Positions 50,245 to 59,238 of a stretch of DNA of 64,000 nt are shown here, piece by piece (the stretch's first letter is position 1; every line of letters begins with the position of its first letter). Below the pieces are notes generated by a model. It worked only from the letters and a program-made list of their open reading frames with translations, was not told the origin of the DNA and ran no database searches. The stretch comes from Massilia soli. GTDB lineage: Bacteria; Pseudomonadota; Gammaproteobacteria; Burkholderiales; Burkholderiaceae_D. Location: the NCBI RefSeq assembly GCF_016809835.1, contig NZ_JAFBIL020000007.1, positions 301,267 to 365,266 of the forward strand, written 5' to 3'. The position numbers and the translations under genes were made by a program.

Positions 50245-50356
50245 CCGGGCACCCGGCCCGCCAGGCGCAATTGTCGCGCCGCGCTACTTACAACTGTAAC
50301 AAGTATCGGCTTGTCCTGTAGAGTATAATTTTGCGCTCACAGACCATCCGACCGCT

Positions 50357-50410
50357 ATGACGACAATCCACCCATTTGCATGCAGGTTGGCGCTCCGGGC
50401 CACCCCATGA
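50357..50410 (+). other. Possible 17-residue leader ORF coupled to wzm
   Basis: MTTIHPFACRLALRATP, read from an ATG 28 bases after a TATAAT (50324-50329). Its TGA overlaps the wzm ATG in an ATGA junction. No strong ribosome binding site precedes either start. It may be a translated leader that couples to wzm, or chance. Confidence 0.3.
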
Positions 50411-51207
50411 TTTCCAGCCATACCTTCCGCGGCCTGTGGGCCTATCGCGGGTTTGTGCTTGGCAGCGTGAAGCGGGAATTCGAGTCGAAGTACAGCAACG
50501 CGATCCTGGGCGCGGCCTGGTCGTTGCTCAGTCCGCTGGCAATGATCGTGGTGTACACCGTCATCTTCGCCGAGGTCATGCGCAGCAAGCTGCCCGGCAG
50601 CGACAACACCTTCGCCTACAGCATCTACCTATGCGCCGGCATCCTGACCTGGGGCCTGTTTGCGGAAATCATCGCGCGCTCGCAGACCATGTTCATCGAG
50701 CAGGCCAACCTGATCAAGAAGATCAGCTTTCCGCGCATCAGCCTGCCGCTGATCGTGGTGCTCAACGCCCTGCTCAATTTCGGCATCATCTTCGCGCTGT
50801 TTACCGTTTTCCTTGCCGTGACCGGCAACTTCCCCGGCGTGGCCTTCCTCGCCATCTTGCCGGTACTGGCGTTGCAGGTGCTGTTCGCCATCGGCCTGGG
50901 CATGATCATCGGCGTGCTGAACGTGTTCTTCCGCGATGTCGGCCAGTTTTTCAGCATCTTCATCCAGTTCTGGTTCTGGTTCACCCCGATCGTGTATCCG
51001 GCATCGATCTTGCCCGAGGCGATACGCGGGATGCTGCTCTGGAACCCGATGGCGCCGATCATTGGCGCCTACCAGACCATCCTGGTATACGGCCGCGCGC
51101 CTGACTGGGGCAGCCTGACGCTGCCGCTGGTTCTCGCCGTGCTGATGTGCGTGTTCGCGCTGCGCCTGTTCCGCAAGCGCTCCGGCGAAATGGTGGACGA
51201 ACTCTGA
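50407..51207 (+). CDS. wzm: ABC-2 type polysaccharide exporter permease
   Basis: 266 residues with six membrane segments. It has the family features KREFESKYSNAILGAAWSLL before the first helix and FWFTPIVYPASILPE in the last third. With Wzt it exports completed, lipid-linked polysaccharide across the inner membrane. I chose the ATG giving MISSHTFRGLWAYRG, which overlaps the leader-ORF stop; an in-frame ATG at 50380 adds nine residues. The stop overlaps wzt by one base (TGATG). Confidence 0.88.
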   Translation: MISSHTFRGLWAYRGFVLGSVKREFESKYSNAILGAAWSLLSPLAMIVVYTVIFAEVMRSKLPGSDNTFAYSIYLCAGILTWGLFAEIIARSQTMFIEQANLIKKISFPRISLPLIVVLNALLNFGIIFALFTVFLAVTGNFPGVAFLAILPVLALQVLFAIGLGMIIGVLNVFFRDVGQFFSIFIQFWFWFTPIVYPASILPEAIRGMLLWNPMAPIIGAYQTILVYGRAPDWGSLTLPLVLAVLMCVFALRLFRKRSGEMVDEL

Positions 51208-52514
51208 TGGGCAGCATTCACGTTTCCAACCTGGGCAAGGCCTATAAGCAGTATCCGACCCGCTGGTCGCGCCTGGCCGAATGGATGCTGCCGTTCCGCG
51301 GCGCGCGCCACAAGCTCAAGTGGGTGCTGCAGGATATCAATTTCGCGATTTCGGCGGGCGAGTCGATTGGGATCATCGGCATCAACGGCGCCGGCAAGAG
51401 CACCCTGCTCAAGCTGATCACCGGCACCACCCAGGCCAGCGCCGGCGCGATCCAGACCAGCGGGCGCATTGCCGCGCTGCTTGAACTGGGCATGGGCTTC
51501 CACCCGGACGTCACCGGCCGCAACAACATCGTCATGGCCGGCCAGCTGATGGGCCTGACGATGGACGAGATTGCCGCGCTGATGCCCGAGATCATCGCCT
51601 TTGCCGAGATCGGCGAGCACATCGACGCGCCGGTGCGGGTCTACTCGAGCGGCATGCAGATGCGCCTGGCGTTCAGCGTGGCCACCTGCGTGCGCCCCGA
51701 CATCCTGATCGTCGACGAGGCGCTGGCGGTGGGCGACGTGTTCTTCCAGCAGAAATGCTTCGAGCGCATCCGCCAGTTCACCGAAGCCGGCACCACCTTG
51801 CTGTTCGTCTCGCACAGCACCGGGACCGTGTTGAAAACCTGCACCCGCTGCCTGTTCATCGAAAACGGCGCGCTGGCGTTCGACGGCGCCCCCAAGGAAG
51901 CGATCGACCTGTACCAGGCCGCGCTGCTGGGCCGCCAGGACCGCGCCGGCCATGCGTTCCAAGTCACCTCCAGCGACGCCGCCGCCCACATGGAGGAGGC
52001 GCGCGAGCGCCATGACTTCCTGGTCAGGCAAGCCGTTCCGCTCGACGGCAAGGCCGGCAGCATCCGCACCGGCCGCGCCGAGTGCGTGGGCGCGCGCTTT
52101 GTCGATGGCGGCGGCGCCGAGCAACTGACCCTGGTGGCCGACAGTCCGGCCACCTTGCAGCTGGAATTCCGTATCGATGACGAACTCGACGATCCGCATG
52201 CCGGGTTCAAGATCCGCGACCGCTTCGGCGTGGTACTGTTCGAAACCAATACCTTCTGCATGCGCGCGCACCTGGGCGCCGCCGCTGCCGGCAGCATCCT
52301 GGCGGTGCGCTTCGCGTTCCCGCTCAGCCTGCGCCCTGACGAATACACGATCACCGTCGGCCTGGCCAATGGCGGTTACGGCGAAGGCCAGTTCCGCGAA
52401 GTCATCTGCTACCTGCATGAAGTGACCGCGCTGGCCGTGCTGCCCAACCCCGACGCCATCATCTGGGCCGGCGCCATCAACCTCAGTCCGCAACTGAGCT
52501 TTGAAAAATACTAA
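51207..52514 (+). CDS. wzt: ABC polysaccharide exporter ATPase with carbohydrate-binding C-terminus
   Basis: 435 residues. The ATPase part covers about 1-245, with Walker A GINGAGKST near 60, signature YSSGMQMRLAFSVA, Walker B ILIVDEALAVGD and the switch His in FVSHSTGTV. About 275-430 is a beta-sandwich Wzt_C domain (TLQLEFRIDDEL, GFKIRDRFGVVLFETNT), which in known systems recognises a specific non-reducing-end cap on the glycan. Methyl caps would fit the methyltransferase genes directly downstream. The ATG overlaps the wzm stop. Confidence 0.9.
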   Translation: MGSIHVSNLGKAYKQYPTRWSRLAEWMLPFRGARHKLKWVLQDINFAISAGESIGIIGINGAGKSTLLKLITGTTQASAGAIQTSGRIAALLELGMGFHPDVTGRNNIVMAGQLMGLTMDEIAALMPEIIAFAEIGEHIDAPVRVYSSGMQMRLAFSVATCVRPDILIVDEALAVGDVFFQQKCFERIRQFTEAGTTLLFVSHSTGTVLKTCTRCLFIENGALAFDGAPKEAIDLYQAALLGRQDRAGHAFQVTSSDAAAHMEEARERHDFLVRQAVPLDGKAGSIRTGRAECVGARFVDGGGAEQLTLVADSPATLQLEFRIDDELDDPHAGFKIRDRFGVVLFETNTFCMRAHLGAAAAGSILAVRFAFPLSLRPDEYTITVGLANGGYGEGQFREVICYLHEVTALAVLPNPDAIIWAGAINLSPQLSFEKY

Positions 52515-52527
52515 GGCAACACATTTT

Positions 52528-53559
52528 ATGAACCAGACAACCACCTCGCGCGATCCGCTCGTGCCGGCCCAGGCGCAGCAGATTGTGCGCGGCCTGTACC
52601 GCGGCCTGCTGGCGCGCGATCCTGAACCGGCCGGCCTCGACTACTGGAGCGGCGTGATCCTCGCCAGCGGCGACGCCGGCGCCGTGCTCAACGCGATCAT
52701 CGCAAGCGACGAATTCATCGCGCTCAGCGCACCGCTGGCGCGTCGCGACGGCGTACGCGCCCGGCTGGCCGCGCATGCCATCGAGGCACTGGCGGCGCGG
52801 CCGCTGGCCATCGTCGACGTCGGCGCGCAGGAACTCGAAGGCGAGCAGCACGTGTACGCCGCGCTCGACGCCCACGGCCTGCCGAACCGCGTGATCGGTT
52901 TCGAGCCGCTGGCCGACAAGCTCGACGCAAGCCAGCGCCGCAATCCGCGCATCACGCTGTACCCGACCTTCATCGGCGACGGCGGCACCCATACTTTCCA
53001 CATCAATAACTTCGACGCCACCTCGTCGCTGCTGCCGCTGAACCGCGCGCTCACCGCCAGTCTGGTCGACCTGAGCAACCTGGCCACGGTCAGCACCGAA
53101 CAGGTGGCCACCAGCACGCTCGACGCGGTGCTGGCCGATACGCCGTATGTCGATTTCCTCAAGCTCGACATCCAGGGCTTCGAGCTGGCCGCGCTTCAGC
53201 ACGCCGGCGCGCTGCTGGCGCGCACCAACGTGGTCCACTGCGAAGTGTCGTTCGCCGAGATCTACCAAGGCCAGGCGCTGTTCTCGGAGGTTGAGACCCT
53301 GCTGCGCGAACATGGCTTCTACTTCGTCGACTTCAGCTCCAGCACCCATTATCCTTACCACTGCGCCTCGGGCAGCACCTCGCGCGACCGCCTCGGCTGG
53401 GGCGACGCGGTGTTCTTCAAGCGCCAGGAACTGGTGGCCGGCGAATACGGCCTGCTGGCCCAGGTCCTGATCGCGCTGTTCGTCTACGACAAGCCGTCGC
53501 TGGCCGAGTTCCTCGCCGCGCGCACCAGCGCCTCGGCCATCTTCGAGGGGGAGCAATGA
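52528..53559 (+). CDS. DUF4214-FkbM methyltransferase fusion
   Basis: 343 residues. About 14-70 is a DUF4214 unit (IVRGLYRGLLARDPEPAGLDYW), the same module as in the secreted protein at 41863. About 90-300 is an FkbM-type AdoMet-dependent methyltransferase (AIVDVGAQELEGEQH, STLDAVLADTPYVDFLKLDIQGFE). FkbM enzymes O-methylate sugars or polyketides. The ATG at 52528 follows AAGG; the preceding in-frame TTG overlaps wzt. The 3' end overlaps the next gene in an ATGA junction. Confidence 0.85.
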   Translation: MNQTTTSRDPLVPAQAQQIVRGLYRGLLARDPEPAGLDYWSGVILASGDAGAVLNAIIASDEFIALSAPLARRDGVRARLAAHAIEALAARPLAIVDVGAQELEGEQHVYAALDAHGLPNRVIGFEPLADKLDASQRRNPRITLYPTFIGDGGTHTFHINNFDATSSLLPLNRALTASLVDLSNLATVSTEQVATSTLDAVLADTPYVDFLKLDIQGFELAALQHAGALLARTNVVHCEVSFAEIYQGQALFSEVETLLREHGFYFVDFSSSTHYPYHCASGSTSRDRLGWGDAVFFKRQELVAGEYGLLAQVLIALFVYDKPSLAEFLAARTSASAIFEGEQ

Positions 53560-54830
53560 GCTTCATCAGCTACGCCCAGAACTGTGAAGACGTGCTGCTG
53601 TGGCGCGCGCTGGGGCACATCAAGAACGGCTACTACATCGACGTCGGCGCCAACGACACGGTCGACCATTCGGTCACCAAGGCGTTCTACGACGCCGGCT
53701 GGAGCGGCATCAACATCGAGCCGCTGCCGGCGCTGCACCAGCGCTTCGTCGAGCAACGCCCGCGCGACACCAACCTGGCCATCGCCGCCGGCGCCAGCGA
53801 CGGCATCCTGACGCTGTTCGACGTCCCCTCGGTCAATGGCTGGGCGTCGCCCGACCGCGCCGTGGCCGAGGCGCACCGCGCCGACGGCTTCGAGGTCACT
53901 GAACTGACGGTGCCGGTGCGTACCCTCAGCGGTGTGTGCGCCAACTACGTCAAAGGCGACATCCACTTTTTGAAGATCGATGTCGAAGGTTTCGAAGGCG
54001 AAGTTTTGCGCGGCATGGACTTCGAGCGCTGGCGCCCATGGGTGCTGGTGATCGAGGCGACGCTGCCGAACAGCCGCGTCACCAACCACCAGACATGGGA
54101 AGCGCTGGTCACCAGCCGGCGCTACCGCTACGCCCACTTCGATGGCCTGAACCGCTACTACGTGGCCGAAGAACACGCCGAACTGCTGGAAGCGCTGTCG
54201 ATACCGCCGAACGTCTTCGACGACTACATCACCCACCACCTCGACAAGGCATGGAAGAAAGCCCAGCACGAAGAGCAGGCGCACGCGCGTGCGGTCGAAC
54301 GCTCGGAAGCGGCAATCGGCCTGGCCGAGGAGCGCACCGCGCGCGCCGACCAGCGCCGCTGGGAAGCGGAGAAGCGGGCCGACGCCGAGTTCCAGCGCGC
54401 CCATGACGCCCTGGCCCACGGCGCCGCCCTGCAGCTGCGCCTGGAAGCGCTGAACGTGGATAACGCGCGTGCCAACGAATGGGCCCGCGATCTCGAGCAG
54501 CGCCTGCTTGCGACGCTAAACAGCACCTCGTGGCGCATCACCCGGCCGCTGCGCATGGCCGGCACGCTGGTGCAGCGGCTGCGCGCAGTGCCCTACAAGG
54601 CGCACGCGGCGGGCTTTGTGCGCCGCATCCTCACGCGCCTGACCCGCAACGAGCGGGTGCGCCGCCTGTTCATTCCGCTGCTGCTGCGCTTTCCGGCCCA
54701 GGCCACCAAGGTATCGCGCACGATCAACGCCATCAAACAAGGCCCGAGCCACGCGCCTGCCCTGCCCGCGTCGGCCCAGAAAGTGCTGGCCGACCTGCAG
54801 CGCGCCCGCCGTAACCCCGAAGTGAAATAA
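53556..54830 (+). CDS. FkbM methyltransferase with coiled-coil C-terminal extension
   Basis: 424 residues. About 1-200 is an FkbM methyltransferase (SYAQNCEDVLLWRAL, YYIDVGANDTVDHSVTKAFY, HFLKIDVEGFEGEVLRG). About 225-330 is a highly charged, Ala/Glu/Arg-rich coiled coil (KKAQHEEQAHARAVERSEAA), followed by NSTSWRITRPLRMAG, a motif often found at the ends of surface-glycan enzymes, and a basic tail. The coiled coil may act as a scaffold or ruler, as in WbdD-type chain terminators, though no kinase domain is present here. Confidence 0.84.
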   Translation: MSFISYAQNCEDVLLWRALGHIKNGYYIDVGANDTVDHSVTKAFYDAGWSGINIEPLPALHQRFVEQRPRDTNLAIAAGASDGILTLFDVPSVNGWASPDRAVAEAHRADGFEVTELTVPVRTLSGVCANYVKGDIHFLKIDVEGFEGEVLRGMDFERWRPWVLVIEATLPNSRVTNHQTWEALVTSRRYRYAHFDGLNRYYVAEEHAELLEALSIPPNVFDDYITHHLDKAWKKAQHEEQAHARAVERSEAAIGLAEERTARADQRRWEAEKRADAEFQRAHDALAHGAALQLRLEALNVDNARANEWARDLEQRLLATLNSTSWRITRPLRMAGTLVQRLRAVPYKAHAAGFVRRILTRLTRNERVRRLFIPLLLRFPAQATKVSRTINAIKQGPSHAPALPASAQKVLADLQRARRNPEVK

Positions 54831-54833
54831 GCC

Positions 54834-57722
54834 ATGCGTATCGTTTTTGACCTCCAATGCTGCCAGGCCGGCATCGCGCCCGGCTCCCTCGCGCGCGTCC
54901 AGGACCTGGTGCGCCAGTGCGCCCCGCATGAAGCCTGGGTTGCCCTGTCGAGCCTTTATCCGTCCAGCATCGAAACGCTGCGCCTGGCGTTTGCCGGCCT
55001 GCTGCCGCCCGAGCGCATCCGGGTCTACCAGCTGCCGTCCGCGCAAACCGGCGGCGCCGAGCTGATTCGCCAGAACTTCTTCGCGGCGCTCGGCGCCGAC
55101 GTCGTCTACACCCCGCGCGACGAAGACCAGGCCAGCGAACTGCAGCGCCTGATCGACGCCGCAGCCGCGTCCAGGCCGGCACCGGCGAAAGGCCAGAAGC
55201 TGGCATACATCTCACCGCTGCCGCCGGCCAAATCGGGTATCGCCGACTACAGCGCCGAGTTGGTCAACGAGCTGGCGCGCTTTTACGACATCACGCTGGT
55301 GGCCGGCCAGCCGGAGGTCGACGACGCGCGCCTGAATGGCAAATTCGAGGTGCGCGACGTCGCCTGGTTCGAGCAGAACGCCAGCGGCTTCGATCGCGTG
55401 CTGTACCACTTCGGCAACTCGCACGCGCACCAGCACATGTTTGAGCTGATCCGCCGCCATCCGGGCATCGTGGTGCTGCACGACTTCTTCTTCTCGGGGA
55501 TCCTCGACAACCTCGAGCGCGAAGGCTACCTGCCGCAGGCGTACACCAAGGCGCTGTACGAGTCGCACGGCTACACCGGCCTGCTGGAGCACCGTGCGAT
55601 CGGGCGCAATCCGTCGATCTGGAAGCATCCGCTCAACAAAGGCGTGCTCGATAACGCCGCCGGCGTGATCGTTCACTCGGACTTTTCGCGCCAGCTCGCC
55701 GAGCAGTGGTACGGAGCCGGCGCCGCCGATGGCTGGCGCACGATTCCCCTGCTGCGCGGGAAACCGGAAGGCATCCACGCCGACGACGCCCGCGCCAAGG
55801 CGCGCGAGCGGCTCGGCATCGGCGCCGACGACTTCATCGTCTGCAGCTTCGGCATGCTGGGTAGCACCAAGAAGAACGAAGAACTGCTCGACGCCTTCCT
55901 CAGCTCCGCTCTGGTGTCCGACCAGCGCTGCCGCCTGCTGTTCGTCGGCGAGAACGACCCCGGCCCGTACGGCGAAGCGCTGACCGGCAAGATCGCCGCC
56001 AGCGTCGCCGCCGCGCGCGTCACCATCACCGGCTTCGTCAGCGCCGCCGACTACGCCGACTACCTGGCCGCCTGCGACATCGCCGTGCAGCTGCGCGGCG
56101 CGACCCGCGGCGAAACCTCGGCCGCGGTGCTGGACTGCCTGCTGTACGGCGCACCCACCATCGTCAACGCGCACGGTTCGACCGCGTCGATCAGCGACGC
56201 CCTGCTGCTCAAGATCGCCGACGAATTCAGCCGCGAGGAACTGGCCGGCGCACTGGCGCTGCTGCACCAGGACGCGACGCTGCGCAAAACCTATTCGACC
56301 CGCGCGCTGGCCTACATGCGCGAGCACCACGCGCCGGCCAAGGTCGGCGCGCAGTTCGCCGACGCCATCGAGCACTTCGCCGCGCACAGCCGCCACAGCC
56401 ACTACCGCACCTTGATCGACCAGCTCGCGCACATGCCGGGCCAGGAGCCGGGCGAGGCCGGCCTGGTCGAGATGGCCAAGGCGATCGCCTTCAACCAGCC
56501 GCCGAGCGCGCCGCGCCAGCTGCTGGTGGACGTGTCGGCGGTGGTCCAGACCGACATCAAGACCGGCATCCAGCGGGTGGTGCGCAGCGTGCTGCTGTCG
56601 CTGATTTCCGATCCGCCGCCCGGCTACCGCATCGAGCCGGTGTATTCCGGCGGCGGCAACCGCAGCTACCAGTACGCGCGCCAGTTCGGGTTGAACATGG
56701 TGGGCGAGACCGGCGAAGGCGCGCTCACCCTGGAAGACACGCCGATCGAGGTGCGTCCCGGCGACATCTTCCTCGGCCTCGACCTGTTTACCACCGGCAC
56801 TTCGCAAAACGCGCCGCTGCTGCAGTCGATGCGCGACCATGGCGTGCAGGTGTATTTCGTGGTGTTCGACCTGCTGCCGGTGCTGCGTCCCGACGTTTTC
56901 CCTTACGGTACCGAGCAGTATTTCGGCGAGTTCCTGCGCACCGTGACGCGGGTGTCGGACGGGCTGCTGTGCATTTCGCGCGCGGTGGCCGACGAACTGG
57001 TGACGTGGATCGGCAAACAGCCGGCCACCCGTTCCGGTCCGCTCAACATCGGCTGGTTCCACCTCGGCGCCGACATCGACGCCAGCGCGCCGAGCTTCGG
57101 GCTGCCGGACGACGCCGAACAGATCCTCGCAGCGGTGCGCGAGCGGCCAAGCTTCCTGATGGTCGGCACGGTGGAGCCGCGCAAGGGGCACGCGCAGGCG
57201 CTGGCGGCGTTCGAACTGCTGTGGAAGCAGGGATCGCAGATCAACCTGGTCATCGTCGGCAAACAGGGCTGGATGGTCGAGAAAGTGGTCGAGCGCATCG
57301 CCAAGAGCCCGGAAAACGGCCGCCGCCTGTTCTGGCTTCCGGGCGCGTCCGACGAGATGCTGCTCAAGCTGTACGCCAGTTCGGCCGCGCTGCTGTCGCC
57401 GTCCGAAGGCGAAGGCTTCGGCTTGCCGCTGATCGAGGCGGCGCAGCACAACATCCCGATCATCGCGCGCAGCCTGCCGGTGTTCCGCGAGGTGGCCGGC
57501 GACCATGCCTGGTATTTCGAGGGGCTGGCGCCGCACGACCTGTCCGACTCGCTGGCCAAATGGCTGGTGCTCAACGCCGAAGGCAAGGCGCCGCAGTCGA
57601 CCGGGATGACCTGGCTGACCTGGAACGACAGCGCCCGCCAGGTGTTGAATGCGGTTGAAAAACAGCAGTGGTACAAGGTGGTGCCCGGTGCTGAAGTGGT
57701 TCCTGCGAAAACGGGAACCTAA
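54834..57722 (+). CDS. Bifunctional glycosyltransferase with two GT4 modules
   Basis: 962 residues. The first module, about 120-525, has YISPLPPAKSGIADYSAELV and FIVCSFGMLGSTKKNEELL, then GETSAAVLDCLLYGAPTIV. The second, about 560-945, has LLVDVSAVVQTDIKTGIQRVV, LMVGTVEPRKGHAQALAAF and SPSEGEGFGLPLIEAAQ with a complete E-x7-E motif. A 110-residue N-terminal part (MRIVFDLQCCQAG) resembles the start of a third, degenerate GT-B half. The last residues and the stop codon are read from a palindromic repeat. Such double transferases build alternating-linkage polymers; sugars are unknown. Confidence 0.85.
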   Translation: MRIVFDLQCCQAGIAPGSLARVQDLVRQCAPHEAWVALSSLYPSSIETLRLAFAGLLPPERIRVYQLPSAQTGGAELIRQNFFAALGADVVYTPRDEDQASELQRLIDAAAASRPAPAKGQKLAYISPLPPAKSGIADYSAELVNELARFYDITLVAGQPEVDDARLNGKFEVRDVAWFEQNASGFDRVLYHFGNSHAHQHMFELIRRHPGIVVLHDFFFSGILDNLEREGYLPQAYTKALYESHGYTGLLEHRAIGRNPSIWKHPLNKGVLDNAAGVIVHSDFSRQLAEQWYGAGAADGWRTIPLLRGKPEGIHADDARAKARERLGIGADDFIVCSFGMLGSTKKNEELLDAFLSSALVSDQRCRLLFVGENDPGPYGEALTGKIAASVAAARVTITGFVSAADYADYLAACDIAVQLRGATRGETSAAVLDCLLYGAPTIVNAHGSTASISDALLLKIADEFSREELAGALALLHQDATLRKTYSTRALAYMREHHAPAKVGAQFADAIEHFAAHSRHSHYRTLIDQLAHMPGQEPGEAGLVEMAKAIAFNQPPSAPRQLLVDVSAVVQTDIKTGIQRVVRSVLLSLISDPPPGYRIEPVYSGGGNRSYQYARQFGLNMVGETGEGALTLEDTPIEVRPGDIFLGLDLFTTGTSQNAPLLQSMRDHGVQVYFVVFDLLPVLRPDVFPYGTEQYFGEFLRTVTRVSDGLLCISRAVADELVTWIGKQPATRSGPLNIGWFHLGADIDASAPSFGLPDDAEQILAAVRERPSFLMVGTVEPRKGHAQALAAFELLWKQGSQINLVIVGKQGWMVEKVVERIAKSPENGRRLFWLPGASDEMLLKLYASSAALLSPSEGEGFGLPLIEAAQHNIPIIARSLPVFREVAGDHAWYFEGLAPHDLSDSLAKWLVLNAEGKAPQSTGMTWLTWNDSARQVLNAVEKQQWYKVVPGAEVVPAKTGT

Positions 57723-57773
57723 TTAGTTTCCTTAGGAAACGTACCATGGGCTCCCGCCTGCGCGGGAGCGACG
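57696..57773. repeat. Inverted palindromic repeat pair overlapping the end of the double glycosyltransferase gene
   Basis: A degenerate direct copy (GTGGTTCCTGCGAAAACGGG, from 57696) supplies the last codons VVPAKTGT and the TAA of the gene; an inverted copy lies at 57746-57773 (GGCTCCCGCCTGCGCGGG). Between them GTTTCC-TTA-GGAAAC makes a third small hairpin. Confidence 0.82.
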
Positions 57774-57863
57774 TCGCGCTACCTATTTGCGTGAAACGCG
57801 TGACCGTTGCCCCGCACTACGCTACCATGCTGCTTGCCAATCTTTTAACGTAGATTCATTTTC

Positions 57864-58844
57864 ATGTATCCGAACGATTCCATCGCTGTTGTCATTCCTT
57901 CCTATCGCGTCACGCGCCATGTTCTTGGCGTGATCGGCGCGATCGGGCCGGAAGTCACCCATATTTATGTGGTGGACGACTGTTGCCCGGACAAGTCGGG
58001 CGCCTTCGTGCGCGAGCATTGCAGCGATCCGCGCGTCGTGGTGATCGAACATGAAAAGAACCTGGGTGTCGGCGGCGCCGTCATGACCGGCTACCAGGCC
58101 GCCATTTCGGCCGGCGCCGCCGTCATCGTCAAGGTCGACGGCGATGGTCAGATGGATCCGCGCCTGATCCCGAACTTCATCGTGCCGATCCTGGCCGGCG
58201 AAGCCGACTACTCCAAGGGCAACCGCTTCTACGACCTGGAACAGCTGCGCACCATGCCGCCGCTGCGCCTGTTCGGCAATGCGGTGCTGTCCCTGATGAG
58301 CAAGGTGTCGTCGGGTTACTGGGACATCTTCGATCCGACCAACGGTTTCACCGCGATCCACGCGGACGCGGCGCGCCACCTGCCGTTCGAGAAAATCAGC
58401 CGGCGCTACTTTTTTGAAACCGACATGCTGTTCCGTCTCAATACGCTGCACGCGGTGGTGGTCGACGTGCCGATGGACGCGGTGTATGGCGACGAAGTGA
58501 GCAACCTGAAGATCTCGCGCATCGTCACCGAATTCGTGGCCAAGCACTTCCGCAATTTCTTCAAGCGCGTGTTCTACAACTACTACCTGCGCAACATGTC
58601 GCTGGCCTCGATCGAGCTGCCGCTGGGCGGCGCCATGCTGGCCTTCGGCACCGTGTACGGCGTCAACGCCTGGCTGCACTCCGCGCGCGAAGGCACCACC
58701 ACGCCGGCCGGTACCGTCATGGTCGCCGCGCTGCCGGTGCTGATGGGCGTGCAGCTGATCCTCGCCTTCCTCGCCTACGACATCGCCTCGGTGCCGCGCC
58801 GCCCGATCCACAAGACCATCTGGTCGCGCACCAAGCATGCTTGA
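57864..58844 (+). CDS. GtrB/DPM1-like polyprenyl-phosphate glycosyltransferase (GT2)
   Basis: 326 residues. A GT-A catalytic domain covers about 1-220 (IAVVIPSYRVTRHV, IYVVDDCCPDKSG, NLGVGGAVMTGYQAA, VIVKVDGDGQMDPRLIP with the DGDGQMD metal site) and two C-terminal membrane helices follow at about 250-315. This layout transfers a sugar from a nucleotide donor to polyprenyl phosphate at the inner face of the membrane. It overlaps the GtrA gene by 8 bases, the classic gtrB-gtrA type pairing. Confidence 0.85.
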   Translation: MYPNDSIAVVIPSYRVTRHVLGVIGAIGPEVTHIYVVDDCCPDKSGAFVREHCSDPRVVVIEHEKNLGVGGAVMTGYQAAISAGAAVIVKVDGDGQMDPRLIPNFIVPILAGEADYSKGNRFYDLEQLRTMPPLRLFGNAVLSLMSKVSSGYWDIFDPTNGFTAIHADAARHLPFEKISRRYFFETDMLFRLNTLHAVVVDVPMDAVYGDEVSNLKISRIVTEFVAKHFRNFFKRVFYNYYLRNMSLASIELPLGGAMLAFGTVYGVNAWLHSAREGTTTPAGTVMVAALPVLMGVQLILAFLAYDIASVPRRPIHKTIWSRTKHA

Positions 58845-59214
58845 ACTGCTGTCGCGCCAGCGCCAGTTCCTGCTGTATCTCGCCGGCGGCGTGGCCAGTG
58901 CCCTGATCGACGTCGGCCTGATGCAGTTCCTGATTTACAGCGGCGTCGATTATGTCGCCGCGACCTCGGTCGGCTTCGTCGCCGGACTGGTGTTCAACTA
59001 CGGCTACCACGCCACCGTGACCTTCACGGCGCCGCCGTCGGGGCGCAGCATGGGCCGCTACCTCGCCGTGGTGGCGATGAACTACCTGTTCACGCTAGGC
59101 TGCGTGGCCCTGTCGGTGCACCTGGTCGACATGGCGCTGGTGGGCAAGCTGCTGTCGCTGCCGCTGGTGGCCATCAACGGCTTCATCCTCGGCAAACACT
59201 GGATCTTCAAATAG
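58837..59214 (+). CDS. GtrA-family membrane protein (polyprenyl-linked sugar flippase)
   Basis: 125 residues, four membrane helices, with the GtrA features FLLYLAGGVASALIDVGLMQ, GFVAGLVFNYGYHATVTF and a C-terminal NGFILGKHWIFK. GtrA proteins are thought to flip polyprenyl-phosphate sugars to the periplasm, where a GT-C enzyme uses them. It overlaps the GT2 gene and converges on the GT-C-like gene at 59239. Confidence 0.88.
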   Translation: MLELLSRQRQFLLYLAGGVASALIDVGLMQFLIYSGVDYVAATSVGFVAGLVFNYGYHATVTFTAPPSGRSMGRYLAVVAMNYLFTLGCVALSVHLVDMALVGKLLSLPLVAINGFILGKHWIFK

Positions 59215-59238
59215 CGTCGCTCACGACACCTGGGCCGG

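Noticed and set aside
55212..57536. 774-codon frame antisense to the double glycosyltransferase gene
   Set aside because: The sense strand carries two complete GT4 modules; the antisense product is low-complexity Arg/Val/Ala/Gln sequence.
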